DNA of 64,000 nt, taken from the NCBI GenBank assembly GCA_945897805.1, contig CAMDFX010000002.1, positions 248,001 to 312,000 on the forward strand, given 5' to 3'. Position 1 is the first letter of the stretch. Each line of letters opens with the position of its first letter. Shown here piece after piece: positions 25,773 through 34,119 of this stretch. A program made the position numbers and the translations under genes. This DNA is from Chryseobacterium gleum. GTDB taxonomy: Bacteria; Bacteroidota; Bacteroidia; Flavobacteriales_D; Crocinitomicaceae. The notes beneath the pieces are model-generated. The model saw only the letters and a list, made by a program, of their open reading frames with translations, was not told the origin of the DNA and searched no databases.

Positions 25773-26441
25773 ATGAGCGAAAAAAAGAAGAAATCTTTTG
25801 ATAAAAAAGACATAGAAAATCTAGATAAAAGATTTAGAACAGCATTTATCAATTCGCTTTCAGGATTTAAAAGTTTGGCTTTAATCGGCACGAAAGACAA
25901 AAACGATCAAACAAATTTAGCCGTATTTAATTCCTTGATTCACATTGGTGCAAATCCAGCGTTGGTTGGTTTTATTTCAAGGCCAGGAGTTGTTGAGCGA
26001 CAAACCTTGGAAAACATCATTGAGACACGGTTTTACACGATTAATCATGTAACAGAAGATTTTTATAGACAGGCGCATCAAACATCTGCACGTTATCCAA
26101 GAGAAGTTTCCGAATTCGATGCTACAGGTTTGACAGTAGAGTATAAGAACGATTTTTTCGCGCCTTTTGTTGCTGAAAGTCAGGTTCAAATCGAAGTTGA
26201 ATTTAAAGAGCAAGTAGACCTAACAATCAACAATACAGTTTTGATTATAGGTGAAATTCAAGCCGTTTATTTTCCTGCTGATTGTATTTTTGAAGACGGT
26301 GCTTTGGACTTAGAAAAAGCAGGAAGTTTGGCAAGTTTGGGATTAGATGGTTATTACAAAACGCAAAGATTGGCACGGTTGAGTTATGCTAAGCCGGACA
26401 GAACGCCAGAAGATTTGCATCCAAATTATTTTACTGAGTAA
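25773..26441 (+). CDS. Flavin reductase-family protein (FMN-binding split barrel), 222 aa
   Basis: The protein fits the flavin reductase-like/flavoredoxin family, which binds FMN in a split beta-barrel. Seen are SGFKSLALIGTKDKNDQTNL, NSLIHIGANPALVGFISRPG (the flavin-contact loop) and TIINHVT-like segment YTINHVTEDFYRQAHQTSAR, with TNNTVLIIGEIQAVY-type strands near the C-terminus. Members use NAD(P)H or partner proteins to reduce flavin or act on small molecules. It stands alone, behind the two barrel genes (70-base gap) and before a long non-coding region. Confidence 0.8.
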   Translation: MSEKKKKSFDKKDIENLDKRFRTAFINSLSGFKSLALIGTKDKNDQTNLAVFNSLIHIGANPALVGFISRPGVVERQTLENIIETRFYTINHVTEDFYRQAHQTSARYPREVSEFDATGLTVEYKNDFFAPFVAESQVQIEVEFKEQVDLTINNTVLIIGEIQAVYFPADCIFEDGALDLEKAGSLASLGLDGYYKTQRLARLSYAKPDRTPEDLHPNYFTE

Positions 26442-27174
26442 ACAATAAAATTCTTATTATGAGTCAATTAGCTTTTGTTGTGAAAAGCCGAAATCATGAG
26501 AGGACCAAATGAAAGATCAACGAGAATAAAAATAAATAATTATCAAGTCTCAAAGCGTTATTAATAATAAGGTAATTAACTGTTACCTGTAAACCCAAAA
26601 CGGCATTTAAGTAAAAACGTTCACCCTTTTTAGGAAGAGATACAGGTTAACTGATTTTGGGAAAATCGATTGTTGGTGACTGTAGTTGATAACCATAAAC
26701 TTGTTAATATCAGCGTAATATTTTTCTTAAACTAATTATTAATCGAATTATACTTCGTGTTTTTTGAAATTCTTGTATTTTTCCTTAAATTTTTTTACTT
26801 GCAATTTAACGTACCTTTTGGATTATATCATAATTTATTGCTAGTGACTATCCGAATGCAGATATGACAGTCTTTCATGCTCTTATTTATGTTGGTTAAT
26901 TTCGATTTCCCATGTATTTTGCCATCGTCAAGATGTCTCGGCTTTTTGCCGCTAAAAACGTAAAAATTAAAAATTTATTAATCTGTGATCCAACAAAACA
27001 ACTATAAACTGAATTCTGTAAAATTTTGTCATTAACATCTAAAATGGTCTCCCAAACTTCAGTAAGACCTTTGAGCTAGATTACGAAAATAAGTTGGTTC
27101 ATTTTAAAATAAGACAAAGATTTAAAAACGAACAGCGGGTTTTAACGGTTGCTTTTAAAAATTAACACATATAA
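26442..27174. other. Long intergenic region (no gene recognised)
   Basis: About 730 bases without a convincing reading frame on either strand. The sequence is AT-rich, with a small GGC/GCC hairpin near 26939-26951 (GGCTTTTTGCC). I looked for transposase or tRNA remnants and saw none that I could name. The last part holds the promoter of the following T9SS protein. Confidence 0.5.
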
Positions 27175-27206
27175 TTTGGCATTTATAGCGTGTAGTTTTA
27201 TATTTG
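27175..27206 (+). promoter_or_regulatory. Promoter of the T9SS type A protein gene
   Basis: TTTG at 27175-27178, 20 bases, then TATATTTG at 27199-27206: a near-ideal Bacteroidota promoter. The ATG follows 21 bases after the -7 element. Confidence 0.75.
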
Positions 27207-27227
27207 CTCATTAAAAAACTAAAAAAT

Positions 27228-29087
27228 ATGAAAAAAAACTATTTATTCGGATTGGCAATTCTTTTCGCAACGGGTGCATCAGCACAAGTGACGAAAAATT
27301 TTTCTAAGCACATTGAAAAGTCTTTCTCTACATCTGCAGTAGGAAACAAAGCAGATGGAACAATAACACCTAAAGCAGGTGGTGATATTGTGTGGCAGGA
27401 TGATTTTTCAAATCCATTAAACTGGACAATAGACAACGCTGGCCAAACAGCAGCAACTTTTGGTTGGAATGTTAACTCAACAGAAAGCTCTTGGTGGACG
27501 AACCAAGTGATTAATTCCACTTCAGATGGAAATTTTGCTGAAGTTAACAACGGTAATCCAACAGCAAATCCAGGTACTCAGGCTTTAAATGTTGTATATA
27601 CATTGACCACAGCACAACCGATTGCAATAACAACAAACGCGTTAACTTTAAGCTTTTTGCAATATGGTGCAAAGTTTAATGATGCACAAGAAATGTACAT
27701 TTCAACTGATGGTACAACATGGGTATTGGTAGGCGACAACAGTGATCTTCCTACGCTTTCTGCTGCTGGCGGTGCACCTTATGCAAATTCTTCTGAAAAG
27801 TCTATAAATCTAGCGACATTAGTGCCAACTACAGCAACTCAAATTTGGGTTCGTTTCAGTTGGACAACAGCTTTTCCTGCAGAAGCAGCCAATCCAAATG
27901 TTTGGATTACTTACGGATGGATGATTGATGATGTCAAACTTATTGAAACATTTGGAAACGATTTAAAATTAAATGGAATCGTTTGGGGAGTTGACAATGG
28001 ATTTGAAATTTTACCTTATTACAAAACACCAATTGCTCAAGTACAACCAGTAAACATTGGTGGGGTTGTTGAAAATGCGGGATCTTTAGACAAGTCTGAT
28101 GCCGTTTTCAATGCAAACATTACCTCAGCTGCTTTCAGCGGATCAAGTGCTGCATCTACCATCTTAGCATATCAGTCAGATACACTTTTCACTACAGCAA
28201 ATTTTACACCAACTGCAGCTGTAGGAACGTTTATTATTGATGGATTCGCAGTGCAATCAGCTGTAGATGATATTCCTAGTAATAATGCAATTACTGAGAC
28301 GGTTAATTTTGAGGTAACAGATTATACTTATGCGCGTGATAAAGGTGTTCAATCAGGAACTTTTTCTAATCAAGATGCGCAAGGCTTGCCTTCACAATAT
28401 GAATTGTGTAATCAATTTGATATTTTTACCGGAACACCAGCTTCAGGGGTTGATTTCTTTGTAGATCAAACTACCGCAACGGATGCAGTAGTTTTTGTAA
28501 CGATCCGTGATCTTAATTCTGCTACTTTGGATGTTTTAGAGCAAAGTGCTGATTATATTATTCAAGCTGGAGATAAAAACAAATTTATTACTTTACAATT
28601 TGATATTGATTATATTACAACAGATGCAACTAGTTATCTAGTTTGTGCTGGTACTTATGGTGGAGTAGGAACAACGGATTTAGTTATCGGTACATCTGGA
28701 GAATCAGCAGTACAAACATCGTTTTTATACGATCAGCCTGTAGACACATGGTTTTATACTACAAGCACTCCAATGGTGAGATTGAGCTTTGCTCCAAATA
28801 CGACATCAGCTACTGAGTTGTCAAATGAGTTTATTGCAGCGGCCAACGTTTATCCTAACCCAACATCAGGCGCAGTAAATGTTGATTTTACATTGAATTC
28901 AGCTTCTGATGTTTCTTTAGAAGTTATTGATATCACAGGAAAAATTATTTACACGAATAATGCAGGAGTTTTAGCTAATGGTTCAAACAGCTTGTCTATT
29001 GATGCAAATTCTTTTCAAGCGGGTGTTTACTATGTAAACGTTTTAACGAACGGAACAAAGGTTACTAGAAAATTGATCAAAGAATAA
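27228..29087 (+). CDS. Secreted protein with T9SS type A sorting domain (619 aa)
   Basis: A signal peptide (NYLFGLAILFATGASAQ) is followed by a beta-sandwich region resembling MAM/jelly-roll surface modules (IVWQDDFSNPLNWTIDNAGQ, later ITYGWMIDDVKLIETFGND). The C-terminal ~75 residues are a type A sorting signal: NVYPNPTSGAVNVDF, SLEVIDITGKIIY, FQAGVYYVNVLTNG and TRKLIKE. Such proteins cross the outer membrane by the type IX system and are anchored or released after cleavage of that domain. I start at the ATG at 27228; a TTG eight codons upstream lies inside the promoter. The gene is monocistronic between a strong promoter and a terminator. Confidence 0.9.
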   Translation: MKKNYLFGLAILFATGASAQVTKNFSKHIEKSFSTSAVGNKADGTITPKAGGDIVWQDDFSNPLNWTIDNAGQTAATFGWNVNSTESSWWTNQVINSTSDGNFAEVNNGNPTANPGTQALNVVYTLTTAQPIAITTNALTLSFLQYGAKFNDAQEMYISTDGTTWVLVGDNSDLPTLSAAGGAPYANSSEKSINLATLVPTTATQIWVRFSWTTAFPAEAANPNVWITYGWMIDDVKLIETFGNDLKLNGIVWGVDNGFEILPYYKTPIAQVQPVNIGGVVENAGSLDKSDAVFNANITSAAFSGSSAASTILAYQSDTLFTTANFTPTAAVGTFIIDGFAVQSAVDDIPSNNAITETVNFEVTDYTYARDKGVQSGTFSNQDAQGLPSQYELCNQFDIFTGTPASGVDFFVDQTTATDAVVFVTIRDLNSATLDVLEQSADYIIQAGDKNKFITLQFDIDYITTDATSYLVCAGTYGGVGTTDLVIGTSGESAVQTSFLYDQPVDTWFYTTSTPMVRLSFAPNTTSATELSNEFIAAANVYPNPTSGAVNVDFTLNSASDVSLEVIDITGKIIYTNNAGVLANGSNSLSIDANSFQAGVYYVNVLTNGTKVTRKLIKE

Positions 29088-29110
29088 TTTTCTTTTTTAA
29101 AATATAAAAG

Positions 29111-29138
29111 TGCTCTCAAGAAATTGAGGGCATTTTTT
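29111..29138 (+). terminator. Terminator after the T9SS type A gene
   Basis: TGCTCTCAA (29111-29119) pairs with TTGAGGGCA (29124-29132) around a GAAA tetraloop, followed by a run of T. One G-T wobble lies in the stem. Confidence 0.85.
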
Positions 29139-29145
29139 ATTTCTG

Positions 29146-29925
29146 TTAAAATACATCTTTCAAGAAAGACAGTTGTTTTCTAATATCATCGAGTTTTTCT
29201 TTGTTTAACTCAACTTTTTTGACAGCCTCTTGCGCATATTCAAAAGTCATAAGTTGATTTCCAAGCGCATCAATTACGGCTGAATCACCACTGTAATCAA
29301 GTGCTTTTCCGTCTTTCCCAACACGATTTACGCCAAGCACAAAGCTTTGATTTTCGATGGCTCTTGCCGCCAAAAGTGCTTTCCAATGCAACACTCTTTT
29401 TTCGGGCCAATTGGCTACGTACAACATGACGTCATATGCAGGGTTGTCATTGGAAACCCATCTATTTCTCGATATTTCAGGAAAGCGTAAATCGTAGCAA
29501 ATTTGCAATTGAATTTTCCAACCTAAATATTCAATGATTGTTTCTTTTGTTCCAGCAGTGAAAACTTCATGTTCACCCGCGAGACTGAATAATTTTCGCT
29601 TATCATAGATTTTAAAATCTCCCGATGGAAACATAAAAATTCCGCGGTTGAAAAAAGCATTATTTTCTTGGGCGATGAATGAAGTATAAATGGCGCAATT
29701 TTTTTCATTCGCCGTTTTTTTTAGCCAATTCAATGCCAAAGAGTCTTCCATTGATTCAGCCAGTTTTGCAGGATTCATCGAGAAACCCGTGTGAAACATT
29801 TCCGGTAGCAAAATTAAATCTGTTGTTTCAATCTCTTTGAGTAAAGAATCAAAATGCGCTAGATTTGCTGTTTTATCTTCCCAAAACTGCTGACATTGAA
29901 CGAGTGTTACGGTTAAATTTTGCAT
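29146..29925 (-). CDS. Omega-amidase (nitrilase family), 259 aa
   Basis: A carbon-nitrogen hydrolase with the nitrilase triad visible as Glu in ILLPEMFHTGF, Lys in YDKRKLFSLAGEHEVF and Cys in QICYDLRFPE. The closest known subgroup is YafV/NIT2-type omega-amidase, which hydrolyses alpha-ketoglutaramate or alpha-ketosuccinamate, the products left when glutamine or asparagine acts as amino donor. It overlaps by 13 bases the downstream end of a glutamine-type transaminase gene, which supports that role: the amidase would pull the transamination forward. The 259-residue length is typical. Confidence 0.9.
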   Translation of the reverse strand: MQNLTVTLVQCQQFWEDKTANLAHFDSLLKEIETTDLILLPEMFHTGFSMNPAKLAESMEDSLALNWLKKTANEKNCAIYTSFIAQENNAFFNRGIFMFPSGDFKIYDKRKLFSLAGEHEVFTAGTKETIIEYLGWKIQLQICYDLRFPEISRNRWVSNDNPAYDVMLYVANWPEKRVLHWKALLAARAIENQSFVLGVNRVGKDGKALDYSGDSAVIDALGNQLMTFEYAQEAVKKVELNKEKLDDIRKQLSFLKDVF

Positions 29926-31040
29926 AATTTCTCTGCTGCCTTTTCAAGTGTTTCATTGTCTTTTGCAAAACAAAATCGAATAATTTTTTCATCGCGGCGA
30001 TCATTGTAAAACGCCGAAAAAGGAATTGCCGCAACGCCATGTTTTTGAACCATTTCAGTCACAAAATCCATGTCAGATTGATTGGAGATTTCTTTGTAAC
30101 TCGCGGTTTGGAAATAAGAACCTTCAGAAGGCAATAATTCAAACCTACTGCCAGAAATCAATTTTTGGAAATAATCTCTTTTAGATTGATAAAAAGCACC
30201 AAGTTTCTGAACGGCCACTTCTTTTAGGTATTTTGCCAAAGAGATTTGTGCCACACTATTCACACAAAAAACCAAAAATTGATGCACTTTTTTAATTTCA
30301 ATCATCAGATTTTCAGGCGCTATCAAATAACCAATCTTCCATCCGGTGATGTGAAAAGTTTTTCCAAAAGAGGAAACAACAATCGTTCGATCAATCAAAC
30401 TATTTCTTGTGTTTGCCGAAATATGCTTTTGTTCAAATGTGATGTATTCATAAACTTCATCAGAAAGCAACAATAATTGTGGATGTTTCTCCATCAATTT
30501 TTCCAGTTCGATGAGATCCGCTTCTTGCAAAATTTTTCCAGAAGGATTGTGTGGATTATTCACCATAATCATCGCCGTTTTGCGATTTACTTTTTCATTG
30601 ATTTTTTCCCAATCGGGCGTAAAATCCAATTTCATGTTGATATGAATAGGCGTTCCTCCGGCTAAAATTACAGCCGGCGCGTAACAATCATATGCAGGAT
30701 CTAAAATCACTACTTCTTGACCCGTTTTTACCAATGCTTGAATTGCTGTGAAAATTCCTTGCGTTGCACCTGCGGTCACTAAAATTTCAGTCGCGGGATT
30801 TACTTTTCTCTGGTAATTTTCCATTGTCAAAGTTGTGATTCCTTCCAACAGCGCAGGCAAACCGCTCATGGGAACATATTGATGTGCGTTTTCTTTGGCT
30901 GTTTCTACCAAGATGTCCGTCAATTTTTCATCCACAGGAAAATTTGGAAACCCTTGAGAAAGATTGATTGCTTGGTGATCCATTGCCATTTTTGACATGG
31001 TGGTGAAAATCGTCGTTCCTACGTGTGGAAGTTTTGACAT
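29913..31040 (-). CDS. PLP-dependent aminotransferase, methionine/kynurenine type (YbdL-like)
   Basis: Fold type I class I/II aminotransferase with INLSQGFPNFPVDEKL near the N-terminus, VTAGATQGIFTAIQAL, DPAYDCYAP, MIMVNNPHNPSGKIL, LLLSDEVYEYITF and the PLP lysine in SSFGKTFHITGWKIGYLIAP. The pattern fits the YbdL/glutamine transaminase K group, which uses glutamine or methionine and recycles methionine from its keto acid. I chose the ATG at 31040 (MSKLPHVGTTIF), where homology begins; 17 extra in-frame codons lie upstream. The overlapping omega-amidase gene gives the complete glutamine transaminase/omega-amidase pathway. Confidence 0.9.
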   Translation of the reverse strand: MSKLPHVGTTIFTTMSKMAMDHQAINLSQGFPNFPVDEKLTDILVETAKENAHQYVPMSGLPALLEGITTLTMENYQRKVNPATEILVTAGATQGIFTAIQALVKTGQEVVILDPAYDCYAPAVILAGGTPIHINMKLDFTPDWEKINEKVNRKTAMIMVNNPHNPSGKILQEADLIELEKLMEKHPQLLLLSDEVYEYITFEQKHISANTRNSLIDRTIVVSSFGKTFHITGWKIGYLIAPENLMIEIKKVHQFLVFCVNSVAQISLAKYLKEVAVQKLGAFYQSKRDYFQKLISGSRFELLPSEGSYFQTASYKEISNQSDMDFVTEMVQKHGVAAIPFSAFYNDRRDEKIIRFCFAKDNETLEKAAEKLCKI

Positions 31041-31124
31041 AACTGCTTTTTGAGTCCGAAAATTACAAACAACAAACGAATGATTCGCCATTTTTATCTA
31101 ATTTGGCAGTAAAATTTAGTCATC

Positions 31125-31376
31125 ATGCGATATTATTTATTCATTTCTGCATTTATATTGTTTTCATGCGGAGCGAAAGACACTAAAATGTGTGAATGTT
31201 TGGAGGTTGGCGAGGAATTAAATCAGTTGTCTGCTAAATTGTTAACAAGTGATGTGACAGAACAACAGAAAAAAGATTTGTTTCGACTTCGCGCTGAAAA
31301 AGACAACAAGTGCAAAGATTTTCAAACCATGGGCGGCGAAGAAATGCTGAAGCGCAAAGCAGAATGTCAAAAATAA
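31125..31376 (+). CDS. Small lipoprotein (83 aa)
   Basis: The protein starts with a lipoprotein signal (FISAFILFSCGAK, lipobox FSCG) and continues with a short helical, cysteine-containing domain (TKMCECLEVGEELNQLSA, DNKCKDFQTMGG, KAECQK). The four non-lipobox cysteines could form two disulfides in the periplasm. It lies 7 bases before tatD in the same direction, so it is probably the first gene of a three-gene transcript with tatD and ansA. The function is unknown. Confidence 0.75.
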   Translation: MRYYLFISAFILFSCGAKDTKMCECLEVGEELNQLSAKLLTSDVTEQQKKDLFRLRAEKDNKCKDFQTMGGEEMLKRKAECQK

Positions 31377-31383
31377 ATACACC

Positions 31384-32154
31384 ATGTTTATAGACACGCA
31401 CACGCATTTGTATGCAGACACTTTTTCGGAAGACAGAGATTTAGTCATTCAACAAGCGATTGAAGCAGGCGTGACCAAAATGTTACTTCCAAATATTGAC
31501 AAAGATTCTATAGCAGGAATGTTTGATTTGGAGCAAAAATATCCTGCGAATTGTTTTCCAATGATGGGTTTGCATCCAACTTCTGTGGAAGAAGATTGGG
31601 AAGCGCAATTGACGATAATTCAAAAACATTTGTTTGCCAGAAAATTTGTTGCTGTAGGAGAAATTGGCATCGATTTATATTGGGAAGAAAGTTACAAAGC
31701 GCAACAAATAGAAGCTTTTATCAGACAAATAAATTGGGCTAAAGAACTAAATTTACCGATTGTGATTCACGCAAGAAGTTCTTTTCCAGATATTTTTGAA
31801 GTATTGAATCAACACAATGATGAACGATTGCGTGGTGTTTTTCATTGTTTTTCGGGAACATTGGAAGACGTGCAAAAAATACAATCTTACGGAGGGTTTT
31901 TATTTGGTATTGGAGGAGTAGTAACCTTCAAAAAATCAGGACTGGACGAGGTGGTCAAGCACATTCCATTGGAGCAATTGATTTTAGAAACAGATTCGCC
32001 CTATTTAGCGCCAACGCCTCATCGAGGTAAGCGAAATGAAAGCGCATATATACCATTTATTGCTGATAAGATTTCCAACATCTTTGAAATTTCAGTTTCT
32101 AAAGTAGGAGAAATAACCACTGCGAACGCAGAAAAAATGTTTTTCAATTCATAA
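31384..32154 (+). CDS. tatD: TatD-family metal-dependent DNase
   Basis: This is a TIM-barrel hydrolase of the TatD family, which has 3'-5' exonuclease activity on DNA. Metal ligands are visible: IDTHTHLYAD (H-x-H), VAVGEIGIDLYW (Glu), LPIVIHARSSFPD (His), GVFHCFSGT (His) and ILETDSPYLAPTPHRGKRNE (Asp, with the family signature). The 256-residue length is standard. It sits between a small lipoprotein gene and ansA, with gaps of 7 and 2 bases. Confidence 0.95.
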   Translation: MFIDTHTHLYADTFSEDRDLVIQQAIEAGVTKMLLPNIDKDSIAGMFDLEQKYPANCFPMMGLHPTSVEEDWEAQLTIIQKHLFARKFVAVGEIGIDLYWEESYKAQQIEAFIRQINWAKELNLPIVIHARSSFPDIFEVLNQHNDERLRGVFHCFSGTLEDVQKIQSYGGFLFGIGGVVTFKKSGLDEVVKHIPLEQLILETDSPYLAPTPHRGKRNESAYIPFIADKISNIFEISVSKVGEITTANAEKMFFNS

Positions 32155-32156
32155 AT

Positions 32157-33179
32157 ATGAAAAAGCCGAGCGTTTTAATGATTTATACCGGTGGCACAAT
32201 CGGGATGATAAATGACCCAAAGACAGGTGTTTTGAAAGCGTTTGATTTCAATCATTTATCAAATCAAATTCCCGAGTTGGACAGATTAAATGTTGACCTA
32301 AAAGCCATTTCATTTGAGAAACCGCTAGATTCTTCTGAAATGAATCCTGCAAGATGGGCGGAAATTGCCTCGATTTTATTTGTTTACAACACTCAATTTG
32401 ATGGATTTGTAATTTTACATGGTTCTGACACAATGGCTTACACGGCCTCAGCTTTGAGTTTTATGTTGCAAGGATTATCTAAACCAGTGATTTTGACAGG
32501 ATCTCAGTTGCCAATTGGAACGATTCGCACAGATGGGAAGGAAAACTTGATTACAGCGATTGAGATTGCAGCGGCGAAAGATGAAAACGGCAATGCTAAA
32601 ATTCAAGAAGTAGCAATTTATTTTGAATACTCGCTTTACCGCGGAAATCGCACGTCTAAAATATCAGCCACTGAATTTGAAGCGTTTAGTTCGCCAAACT
32701 ATCCAGAATTGGCTGTTGCTGGGGTTGCGATTCGTTACCACCACGAACCGTCGATAAAAGACCAAAATCTAAGCTTGTTCACGGCATTTGACAACCGGGT
32801 TGCTTTATTGAAAATTTTCCCTGGTTTTAGTGCTGAAGTGTACAAAAGTTTGTTCGACTTTCAGTTGGTGAAAGGAATTATCATCGAAACATTTGGCGCT
32901 GGAAATTCACCATCAGACGCAAGATTTACGGAATTAATAAAAGCATATTTAGAGCAAGGCGGCATCGTGCTCAACATTACGCAATGCAGCACAGGAAGCG
33001 TGGAGCAAGGCCGATATGAAACCAGTTCTTTTTTCCAAAAAGCAGGCGTTATTGGCGGTTTTGATTTAACGACTGAAGCAGCAGTTACCAAAATGATGTA
33101 TGCATTAGGAAAAGGACAAAACGCAGATGAAATTCGTCAAATTTTGTCTCAAGATTTGAATGGAGAAATGACTTGTTGA
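32157..33179 (+). CDS. ansA: Type I L-asparaginase
   Basis: This enzyme hydrolyses asparagine to aspartate and ammonia in the cytoplasm. The first catalytic Thr is in VLMIYTGGTIGMIND and the second catalytic block is FVILHGSDTMAYTASALSF (Thr with Asp), followed by VILTGSQLP. No signal peptide is present, so it is the cytoplasmic type I enzyme, and the 340-residue length fits. It starts 2 bases behind tatD. The tRNA-Ser gene follows 67 bases after its stop. Confidence 0.95.
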   Translation: MKKPSVLMIYTGGTIGMINDPKTGVLKAFDFNHLSNQIPELDRLNVDLKAISFEKPLDSSEMNPARWAEIASILFVYNTQFDGFVILHGSDTMAYTASALSFMLQGLSKPVILTGSQLPIGTIRTDGKENLITAIEIAAAKDENGNAKIQEVAIYFEYSLYRGNRTSKISATEFEAFSSPNYPELAVAGVAIRYHHEPSIKDQNLSLFTAFDNRVALLKIFPGFSAEVYKSLFDFQLVKGIIIETFGAGNSPSDARFTELIKAYLEQGGIVLNITQCSTGSVEQGRYETSSFFQKAGVIGGFDLTTEAAVTKMMYALGKGQNADEIRQILSQDLNGEMTC

Positions 33180-33208
33180 CGAAACTGCAACGATTGAGAT
33201 AAATTTAG

Positions 33209-33216
33209 TATTTTTG
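33209..33216 (+). promoter_or_regulatory. -7 element of the tRNA-Ser promoter
   Basis: TATTTTTG matches TAnnTTTG and lies 30 bases before the tRNA 5' end. A well-spaced TTTG is not evident, so only the -7 half is supported. Confidence 0.5.
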
Positions 33217-33246
33217 TGACCCCGAAAGGGAAACCAAAAAAAAAAA

Positions 33247-33337
33247 GGAGAGGTGTCCGAGTGGTTGAAGGAGCACGCCTGGAAAGTGTGTATACGCCAA
33301 AAGTGTATCGCGGGTTCGAATCCCGCCCTCTCCGCCA
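33247..33337 (+). tRNA. tRNA-Ser (anticodon GGA), CCA encoded
   Basis: The acceptor stem GGAGAGG (33247-33253) pairs with CCTCTCC (33327-33333), with discriminator G and an encoded CCA (33335-33337). The anticodon stem CACGC/GTGTG encloses CTGGAAA, giving GGA at 33281-33283. The long variable arm (TATACGCCAAAAGTGTA) is typical of class II serine tRNAs. Confidence 0.95.
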
Positions 33338-33347
33338 AACTAGCAAA

Positions 33348-33376
33348 AGAGTCTTAAGTTTTTAAGGCTCTTTTTT
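33348..33376 (+). terminator. Terminator of tRNA-Ser
   Basis: AGAGTCTTAA (33348-33357) pairs with TTAAGGCTCT (33362-33371) around a GTTT loop, followed by T residues. Confidence 0.85.
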
Positions 33377-33384
33377 GTGTACAA

Positions 33385-33470
33385 AAGAACGGGATGAGAA
33401 CCTGGTTCGAGCCGCAACGCAGTGGAGCCCATCGTAGCGATAGCGCAGATAATCCCGCTCTTTCCGTTAG
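33385..33470. repeat. GC-rich structured element with degenerate tRNA-Ser 3' end
   Basis: AAGAACGGGAT (33385-33395) and ATCCCGCTCTT (33452-33462) are inverted arms with one mismatch enclosing 56 bases. Inside are GGTTCGAGCC and ATCGTAGCGAT, each self-complementary. The right side AATCCCGCTCTTTCCG (33451-33466) resembles the tRNA-Ser 3' end at 33319-33334 with two changes. It is much richer in G+C than its surroundings. It may be an old integration scar, a repeat element or a small structured RNA. Confidence 0.45.
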
Positions 33471-33505
33471 ACCAGAAGAAAGATTTCAATTTCTCAGACT
33501 TTCTC

Positions 33506-33955
33506 TTATTTCGCATCAATAAGAGCTTCTAAAGTAATGTTATTGTCTATAACAATCCCATATCTTACCAAACCACCATACTGTGCTGTAGCGGTTGCAC
33601 AAAACTCAGTGAATCTGCATCTTTTCAAAGCTTTTTCGTCAAAATAAAGCACGTCTTCGATATACTTTTTGTAAGCAACAACTAATCTAATAGCTTCCTC
33701 TGTTTCGTCATTTTCGGTATTTACCATTCCTCCTTTTTTAGTTCCATAGCATTCTGGATACCCGGCTTCTGCTTGACTAATAGCACTTGTTGCAAATCTA
33801 AGAGTTGTATCTAAGGTCATACCAGGAAATGTAATTTCCATTTGACTAATCAATGCTTTTTCAAATTTTTCAACATTGAACTTTTTAGTTTCTTGTGCAA
33901 AGTTTTGAGCTGCAACTCCAACAATCAATGCCACGGATAAAAATAGACTTTTCAT
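33506..33955 (-). CDS. Small secreted protein of unknown function (149 aa)
   Basis: A signal peptide (FLSVALIVGVAAQNFAQE) precedes a ~128-residue soluble domain with three cysteines (YPECYGTK, KRCRFTEFCATA). The protein is predicted mostly helical at first (VEKFEKALISQMEITF), and I recognise no family. Location is periplasmic or extracellular; no sorting domain or lipobox is present. It is the first gene downstream of tRNA-Ser and reads towards it. A 164-base gap separates it from the divergent AAA+ gene. Confidence 0.7.
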   Translation of the reverse strand: MKSLFLSVALIVGVAAQNFAQETKKFNVEKFEKALISQMEITFPGMTLDTTLRFATSAISQAEAGYPECYGTKKGGMVNTENDETEEAIRLVVAYKKYIEDVLYFDEKALKRCRFTEFCATATAQYGGLVRYGIVIDNNITLEALIDAK

Positions 33956-34119
33956 AACTTTTCTTTTTATGTTTTAATACTCGATTTTAAAGTATAATCC
34001 ACATCAAAAGAAATTGTGACAAAAAAAATGAATTTAAAATGTCACAAATAATAAGTTTCTGGATTATGCATATAAAGCTGTAGAGATTAAGCTCAAAAAA
34101 AAATCAAATTAAACAAGCC

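Noticed and set aside
33247-33470. A second tRNA gene at 33385-33470
   Set aside because: The closing stem is 11 bp with no anticodon arm in register and the T-arm-like part is degenerate, so it cannot be a functional tRNA.
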